A DNA stretch of 64,000 nt from assembly GCF_001632365.1 (NCBI RefSeq), contig NW_024468553.1, positions 215,046-279,045 of the forward strand. Direction: 5' to 3'. The stretch comes from Laetiporus sulphureus 93-53 (taxonomy: Eukaryota; Basidiomycota; Agaricomycetes; Polyporales; Laetiporaceae). How positions within the stretch are numbered: position 1 is the stretch's first letter; every line of letters begins with the position of its first letter. The notes beneath the pieces were generated by a model. The model worked only from the letters and a program-made list of their open reading frames with translations, had not been told where the DNA came from and did not search any database. Position numbers and translations under genes: made by a program. Below, one piece after another: positions 57,301 to 64,000 of the stretch.

Positions 57301-57666
57301 TGGAGGACGAGGAGGAACGAGAGCAGAAGCCTCGTGGTAGGCGCCCGTTGCGAATCCTCTGGGGAAGACTGCCGGATATGGCATGTACGAAGAGCAGGCG
57401 ATAACGACGTTGTACGTGTTTTCGCGGTGCAAGTGACGCCGTCGGGCAACCCAAGGGGGCGGATGCAACCATCATGCTCGCCACCACGTTCAGCAATATC
57501 ATTCATTTCAGAGTCTCCGAGATCTTCTCTGACACAATGTCTCCCTTCATAAACCAGGCATTTCTCCTCCTCTTTTCCTCCTCCCTCGTCCCGCCGCCTC
57601 ATACATCACCTTCCTCCCTGCGAGCCCATCAATCTCTGTCCGATCATCCCCGCGCCACCGTCCTCC
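51356..57666. other. 6.3-kb GC-rich region without a supported gene
   Basis: Many long frames exist on both strands (for example 52848-53579 minus, 54085-54833 plus, 55579-56296 plus), but they overlap one another, are Arg/Ala/Ser-rich and show no motif or linked splice sites, as expected from high GC. One patch at 52300-52620 is less biased but has no family. TTGAAC/TTGAA repetitions occur at 52646-52670 and 52780-52805. A CT-rich stretch (about 57560-57665) leads into the next ATG, as in highly expressed fungal promoters. Confidence 0.5.
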
Positions 57667-59082
57667 ATGGCACTCGCCCATTACCCCCCCTCCGACCGCC
57701 AGCTCGCGTCCATCGGCTCCTACCCCTCCTCCTCGTACCCCGACCCCTCCCCAATGTACTCCCTCTCCCAGTTCATGGGCTCCTCCCAGGTCGACCAGCC
57801 CTACGTGAGCAGTGTCTCCTCCTACCTTTCCGAGAGCAGGAGCCAGTGGCAGCCCGGCCTGTCCACCGCATACCCCTCCCTCTCCATGAGTGGCGTCTCC
57901 CCCTACTCGAGCCCCTCCTCCTCCCAGCTCTCCTACCCACCCGAGTACCCCGAGTCCGCCCAGCGCAGCGCCCTCTCCGACGCCCTGCGGCCCTCGTCGT
58001 CCTCCCGCTCATACACATCCGCACTGGGCCCGCCCTCGCCGCGCGACACCCCCACCCTCCAGCGTGCCTCCTGGAGCAGCGCACTCTACGTCGTCGACAG
58101 CGCCGAACCCGAGCCCGCCCTGGCTCCCTCGCCGGTGCCCGAACCCCTCTCGCCCGCTTCGCAGGTGAAGGAGGAGGACTTTGAGGGCTCGTTCATCTTC
58201 GAGCTCGCCGCGTCCGACGCGCTGCACGGGGGCCTCGAGAGCATGCCCGAGGTGCCGCTCCGCGCGACGCACGCGCCCAAGGCCATGCGCAAGATGATGG
58301 GCTCATTCCGCCTCGATCCCTTCGCGATGCACAACGGCATCCGCTCTGCCGCCGTCGCCGCCGCGCCCGTCGGTATTGAGGTCGGGCCGCTCCGCGAGGA
58401 GCCGGTCATGTTCGAGTTCCAGGTCCACCTCGACTACCCGCTCGTCCCGCCCTCGCCGCGCTGGTCGCCCGCGCGCAGCGCGTCACCGCTGCTGTATCCA
58501 CTCGAGGACGAGCCTGAGGAGAAGTGGGTTGCGTCGATGGGGTCGTACTCGCCGTTCGAGGCGGGCGCTGTCCCTGGCGCGGGATTCGCACCACTCATGA
58601 CGCCCGCGCAGTCGCTGAATTGGAGCATGAGCTACCAACAAGAGGCGAGCGATGCGCTCTCTGCCTCGCCGGCATCGTCGTCGGGGTATCCCGTGCAACC
58701 GCTCTCGAGTACGTAAATTGCTTCGAGATCTTGTTGATGTGACGCTTATGCCGCGCTTCTCTTCGCAGTCTTTCGCTCGGGACAGTCGCAGCCTTCGCAG
58801 CCGTCTTCACATGCACATTCACCACCGTCGTACAAGTCGGACGCGCATACATCCTCGCATTCCCAGCACACTCAGAGCAGCAGCCCGCACGCGCACGGCT
58901 ATTCAGGCGCGACGTACGCCGAACGCGATGTCCCCCTCTACCGCTCGCAGCGCGCATCCGCCGCAGCGACCGCGCGGTGCCAGCAGGAGTATAGCAGCGA
59001 GTATGCGCCGGTGGTGCCTGGCGCACTGTCATGGTATCGCAAGACGCTCGCGATTCCGGACGGATATATGGCCTGCACATGA
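57667..59082 (+). CDS. Ser/Pro-rich regulatory-like protein, 451 aa
   Basis: Exons 57667-58708 and 58769-59082 (intron GTACGT...CGCAG) join in frame. The N-terminal half is Ser/Pro/Tyr-rich (SSYPDPSPMYSLSQFMGSSQ). A more ordered centre begins QVKEEDFEGSFIFELAASDA and includes APKAMRKMMGSFRLDPFAMH and VMFEFQVHLDYPLVPPSPRW. Exon 2 is Ser/His/Gln-rich (SQPSQPSSHAHSPPSYKSD) and ends GALSWYRKTLAIPDGYMACT. No DNA-binding domain or TM segment is visible. The composition and the long upstream region suggest a transcriptional or developmental regulator; that is inference. Very strong C-ending codon bias sets it apart from its neighbours. Confidence 0.7.
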
Positions 59083-61652
59083 CGTCAGTCTGCGTTGCAG
59101 ACGCGGCGTGCTTCTTGCTTAAGAACTGCTTTTCCGAGGGAGCGTGGAGGAGGAGATCATGGATGTGCTGTAGGCTGACGCGAGGCGGAGTGCTCGAATT
59201 GATTTCTTGGATACCAATATTAGTGCATCAGGCGTTCTGCGACGATTTTGGTGTATAAGCATACGCGCAATGACTTCATGAGCGAGGAATGATTTCGTCA
59301 CAATCAATTAACTATATTGTGCTTGGCACGCGTGCAGTGGGATTTTAGATCGACGGAGAAGAGAGAGTTTAGGGTGGGGTTATAATGATTGCAATTTGCA
59401 TCGGGTTCGCATGCGGCATACGTGTAGGTGTGCACCCGGGAGAGGGCTCCCAATTGGAATTGGGATTGCAAGCGTCCGGTTACGTCAGGATGGTTCCGCG
59501 AGGGTGGTGGCCACTTTTGTGGGCCGGGGCGAGGATTGGCCCCCAGTAACGGGTTTACGTTGGCCGAACGGCCCAGGCCAGGCCATCGAACGATGGGTTG
59601 TAAATGGGTGTGATCGGACGCCCGAGTCAAGTGCGCGGGAGCAATGACGAGGATGGGTGGCGCCTGAGGGAGGTCACATGCGAATATTAATTCTCTCTCT
59701 ACCTATGCGGATCAGTATGTTTTGTTGGAGCGACGCTTCGTCAGGCTTGGAGAGTCCGCACTTGTCGGGAACGTCCATTCGAATGATGGCGGTTGTGGGG
59801 GACGCAGTGTCAGATGTCGTGTGCAGGTGCATCATGGACGGTTCGTCGTGGCGAGTCGGCGACAGCGCGTGTAGGGACACTTCTTTGCGATGAACCACAG
59901 GAATATTTGGCTACATACGGTTAGGCGGGTCGCACGACGCGTGCTGTGTTCTGACGTCCTAGAGCGCGTTTAGGGCGGGGTGTGTCCATCGATGTGTGTC
60001 GAGGGAGGCCGCAACAGCCCGTATAGTGAGGAGTTGACCTGTCTCGGCTGGAATGTGACAGAGTTGGGGTGCGTAGCTTGTGCTGTGCAGGGCGCGTGCC
60101 GAACACTTGGCGTATTGGTCGCAGCGAATGATTTGACCATTCTTGGGTAGTACCGAAGAGGTGTGGCTCTGCGGGGATTCGCCAGTGGGACAACGCGTAC
60201 CGCGAAGCTGTAGACATTGGTCAAGCTGAGGCGCGACCCCCTTCCGTGAGGTCAAGCAGAGTGCACGCCATCACACTGCGGATGTGTCGGGAGCACTAGC
60301 AGGTATGGGGGATGTCTCTGGGCGGAGCACGACTTACGACTGGACCAGTGATGGATGGATTCCGTTGTACGAGGGTGCAATGTTCCGGGTGCATTGCGTG
60401 GCATGCCCTCTGCCGACGCCAAAGCCCAGGATTTCTCAGCCTTTCTGCAGCCACTTGAAATTGAGCGATCATGTGGGCCAAACCCCCGGTAAAGTCAATG
60501 TTCCGCACGGGCTGTACCTTGACAGGTGCAATGGAGGGGCTGGTAAAATGAAATGGCGGATATGCACCGTGATTCGTGTTTGCTATCCTGGGATTCGGAT
60601 GGGGGGTGATGGGTGGGAGGAAACGGGTAATCTTTGGGATTGCGCTCGAGCATGACCTTGACGAACAGAGCGGATGACTCCCCAGAGAACTCTGCGTCCG
60701 TATGCAGCGCACATCACATAAGGCTTTGGCCGCTTCGCGAAGACGATCTGCTATGGTATTTCACACTGCGAGGCTCCATAGTGCGAGCCCTTGTTTCCTC
60801 TTCTCGGCTCATTGGGTTCTCGGGAAAGGCCGCGGTACGCTTGCAATAACGGCGAACTTGAACGCGCTGATATCTACCGACTCTAGAAGTGCTCACCTTT
60901 TGGGCAGTAAGAGCTAAGATGACCCGAGTTGGTCACCCTTCCTTGCATTACGCCGATCCCACAGACCCTAGTGCGAGGAAAGCATTGTCTCTGTGACAGG
61001 ACCTCTACATCCGACCGCTGTGCTTTTTTACGTCTTGTCTGGACACGTGAGAGCAGACGAAGGCGAAGGGGACACGTCAATGGCAGAGGATGGCTTGCGC
61101 GACATACCTCAGGCTATGGCGGCCTAGAACGTGCTCAGCCACTTGTGCGGACCAAGGTGGGTTGTATTAATGCTGCGTGGCAAGAACATCAAAAATAAGC
61201 GAAAATAGCAGATCATCTTGCCTGGACGTACCCACGGAGCCACTCTCTGATAAGTCTCAGCCCGAGTTGAGACCGAAAGGCAGTAGACTTACGACGTGGA
61301 CTGGGCAGGTGCCTGTGCGACGATCACGGTCGGGGGAAACATGATCGTCGGGCTCGCCGCGTGCGCCGTGGCATAATCCGTCGTCGGAGTCTACATATGG
61401 CAGGCGCGGAACGCGAATTCCACGTGGCCGAAGAGAGGCTCGGCGGCGGCCGCGGAGCAGCCTGGGACCACAGCCCTCACGCGGCTCGCTCCCTCAGCTC
61501 CTCGTCCTCTCCGCCGTCCGCACGTTTCCCCCGCATATACGCACACGCAAAGTCTGACGCTGCTGCTGCACGCAACACGCTGGCCTCGACGACCTTGCTC
61601 GACACGCACATCCGCGCGCACACAGTCTCTCTCCTCGCCATCGGCCCGCGAC
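59083..61652. other. 2.6-kb spacer without a supported gene
   Basis: Short overlapping frames on both strands without motifs. The segment 61380-61650 is GC-rich and probably the 5' region of the phosphodiesterase. Confidence 0.45.
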
Positions 61653-63876
61653 ATGAACGACCTGGCCTTCGGGCGGCGGCGGAGCGTGGACGTGGGCGGG
61701 CTTGCGCTCGCGCTCAGCGAGCAAGGTTCGGGGCATGGATGGGGAGGCTGGGAGGAGACGGAGACCGGCGAGACGCGGTATGGAAGCTGTCATATGGTCC
61801 CTCACGTTTCTCATCAGCGAACCTTGCGCAGATACGCCGAAGTCTTGATTGACGTTCGTGCGCACACAGAGACGGCGATCAATTCCGAGCCGGTACATTC
61901 GTCAGTCGCCGTACTGATATCGTTTGCGCGCTGTGAGCTCATGCGTTGGCAGACCGCCCGTGATGGTCCTGAAGGAGGACACGCGACATAGGCTCGTCGA
62001 GAGTTTGTGTACGTGGAACTTTGAGCCGCACAAGCTGCCGGAGGAAGAAGTGCTGGCATGCTCCTACGTCCTGTTCGAGGCGTTGTATCGCATGGAGGGT
62101 ATACAGGACGCGGTCGGCGTACCGTTGAGTGAGTATTGCTGCTGTGATGCCTTGGAAATCGCTGCTAATAATGTGATGCCTATCAGGCCACATATCGTCT
62201 TTCCTGCGGCATTTACGGCAGCTATATCGGCAAGGCAACAAGTATCACAACTTTCAACATGCACTGGATGTCCTTCAGGCAACGTACCATTTTCTGTATC
62301 GCGCAGGCATGGTTCCCCCCGTGTCCATACTGTTGCACTCAGATGCTCGATCGTGGAAGAGACATAAAGAACAGCAGAGTGATCAATTAATATGTTGTCT
62401 GTCTGAGGAGGACATTTTCGTGCTGCTAATAGCGGCTATCGGACATGACGTCGGTCACCCAGGCTTGTCAAACGCTTTCATGGTTAATCCAATTTCGCGC
62501 TCTCGGCTAGGAGTAATAATGACTGAGGCACTCACTTCAACAGAAAAACGCACGAACGCCGCTAGCCGTTGTGTACGACGACAAGTCGGTACTAGAACAA
62601 ATGCACTATTCCCTCATTTTGCAGATCATGCGCCATAACGGGCTTGGCTTCCTGCTGGACCGGCCGCATTCAGGCCCGTTGTTCCGCAAGCTGCTACTGG
62701 GCACCGTGCTCGCGACTGATCTCAGCCTCCACGCCGAGTTCATGAGCAATTTCCGGGACCTCGTTGCTGGCCAGGACGTCGGTGAACACAAGCGCAAAGT
62801 GTTGGTGTGCCAAGCTTTGATAAAGTGCGCCGACATCAGCAATCCTGTGAGTGCCGCTTCGCGATTGTCATCTGCGGGATGTGCTCACGAGAACTTTGCA
62901 TAGAGCCGCCCATATAACGTTTCGAAACATTGGGCGGCTGCACTAGAGTCCGAGTGGATCAGTCAGCTGATGTTGGAGCAGCATCTTCACCTGCCTGCTA
63001 CGGTTAAGCCCTCGGCCAATTCATTAGGCGAGGCTAAGGGTCAAGTGTGGTTCATCAGTACCTTCTCGCGACCGCTGTTCGAACTCGTCACAAAGGGGAT
63101 CCCCGGTGAGCCGTTCCGCTAGTATCGATATATCGCAAAGCTTAATTGACGTGCCGCAAGAACTCGGTGAGTTCGCGCAGCAGTGTAGGGAAAACCTCGC
63201 CATATGGGAAGAGCGCTCTGCCGAGCTCTCCGCTACCGTCGGGCCCGCTACGGCAGTCCCCAATCCCCCTCTGGTCTGTCAATTCCATCACGTAGAAGCG
63301 TTTCTCTCCGCGTTCCCTCCAACTCTTCCGGACTCCCTCCGTAGCCAAGAAGAACAGACGCACTCGCGTGCGAGCTCCGAGTCGTCGGCATCCTCGGGAT
63401 TTAGCCACTACGAGAGCTGCGAGTCCGGCCCGCCGTCGCCTTTCGCGTCGCCGACGACGTCCCCCTTCTCGCCGACGTTCGGCCAGGCGCGGCTGGAGCT
63501 CGCGTCGTCACCGTCGTCATTATCGTCCCCACAGCGTCCGCCGAGCATCATGTCAATAAGCTCGCACAGCACGCAGGCACAGGGTGCGACCGCCGCCATC
63601 CGCGAGGCGTACAAGATGAGCGTGCGGAAGAAGAAGAGCTTTCACCGCAGCTCGTGGAATCCCATTCCGAATATTCACAGCGTGACTGTTACGCCGTCCA
63701 TCCCGAGCGACGGCTCAAGCTCCGCGTGCCCGTCTCCTAGCTCGACCGTCGGCGCCAGCCCGCTGACGGCTGGCTCGTCCCCTCTTACGACCTATTCGTT
63801 CAGCCCTCTCACGCCCCAGTCCGCGTCTTCCGCGTCCCGCCCGGACCTGGCCAGCATGTCATGCAACCCTGACTAA
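61653..63876 (+). CDS. 3',5'-cyclic-nucleotide phosphodiesterase (class I PDE)
   Basis: From 61960 on the exons join cleanly, with ends at 62128, 62187-62482, 62544-62846, 62904-63105 and 63161-63876. The core reads LVESLCTWNFEPHKLPEEEV, SSFLRHLRQLYRQGNKYHNF-QHALDV (HNxxHAxDV), LIAAIGHDVGHPGLSN (metal-binding HD), YDDKSVLEQMHYSLILQIMR, DLSLHAEFMSNF and CQALIKCADISNPSRPYN (D of the second metal site). It would hydrolyse cAMP or cGMP. The ~200-aa Ser/Pro-rich tail is longer than the catalytic domain needs. The start is uncertain: 61653 (NDLAFGRRRSVDVGGLALAL) reads well, but the join across 61889-61948 is one base out of phase, through an error, a missed exon or a lesion. Confidence 0.85.
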
Positions 63877-64000
63877 CATTCACGAACGACCGATATCCAT
63901 GATCCATGAATTGTGAATGAGCATATAACCGATTGTATCATAGCTGTACCCAAGATTCTCTCGCCCCCGTCATGCTATCACTTGTTTTGCGGATGCAAGC
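63877..64000. other. 3' flank of the phosphodiesterase gene
   Basis: Non-coding to the window edge; AT-richer than the gene, consistent with a 3' UTR and terminator region. Confidence 0.4.

Noticed and set aside
1..64000. tRNA, rRNA or other structured RNA genes
   Set aside because: I looked for A/B-box-like and conserved rRNA strings and saw none convincing; a covariance search was not possible.

Overview
The window is eukaryotic nuclear DNA from a basidiomycete fungus, most likely a wood-decay agaricomycete (polypore-like). Genes carry many 45-65 nt GT-AG introns. The recognisable families are typical of such fungi: an SDE3/MOV10-type helicase, a membrane-anchored multicopper oxidase, BTB and F-box/LRR proteins, a seven-TM basidiomycete protein, and a DUF1446/DUF4387 protein. 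Family names come from recalled motifs read in hand translations; no search was run.

The window has two contrasting halves. From 1 to about 44 kb it is a mosaic of mostly broken genes. Many are pieces of conserved, normally single-copy genes: mitochondrial enoyl reductase, family X DNA polymerase, COQ8, EBP2, the dual-specificity phosphatase PPS1, RhoGAP, dynamin, phosphatidylserine decarboxylase, BAR-SH3, aldehyde dehydrogenase and multicopper oxidase. These pieces keep their introns, so they are DNA copies and not retrocopies. They carry frameshifts, in-frame stops and missing ends, and fragments of unrelated genes sit within a few hundred bases of each other. A few genes here still read cleanly: a coiled-coil gene at the left edge, a 133-aa five-exon gene (6166-6781), a two-exon membrane protein (10664-12085) and a BTB protein (23939-25145).

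Three mobile-element candidates lie in the left half and at its edge. One is a 2.9-kb inverted-repeat unit (30054-32969): two outward-facing broken genes, one with a zinc knuckle, lie between ~275-bp inverted copies. The second is a 1.31-kb AT-rich element (44794-46103) with ~293-bp terminal inverted repeats, CACTA/CACTG ends and a minisatellite core. The third is a ~1.4-kb element (46528-47948) packed with CACTT motifs.

From 48 kb to the right edge the sequence is GC-richer and the genes are essentially intact: YVH1 phosphatase (48154-50072), an EFM7/NNT1-like methyltransferase with a 9-nt microexon (50373-51355), a Ser/Pro-rich 451-aa protein behind a ~6.3-kb gene-free region (57667-59082), and a 3',5'-cyclic-nucleotide phosphodiesterase (61653-63876).

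A 100-N gap at 22394-22493 is flanked by an exact 136-bp duplication, which looks like an unmerged contig overlap. Some single-base frameshifts could likewise be sequence errors, but the in-frame stops, the lost copper-binding exon and the truncated genes cannot all be.
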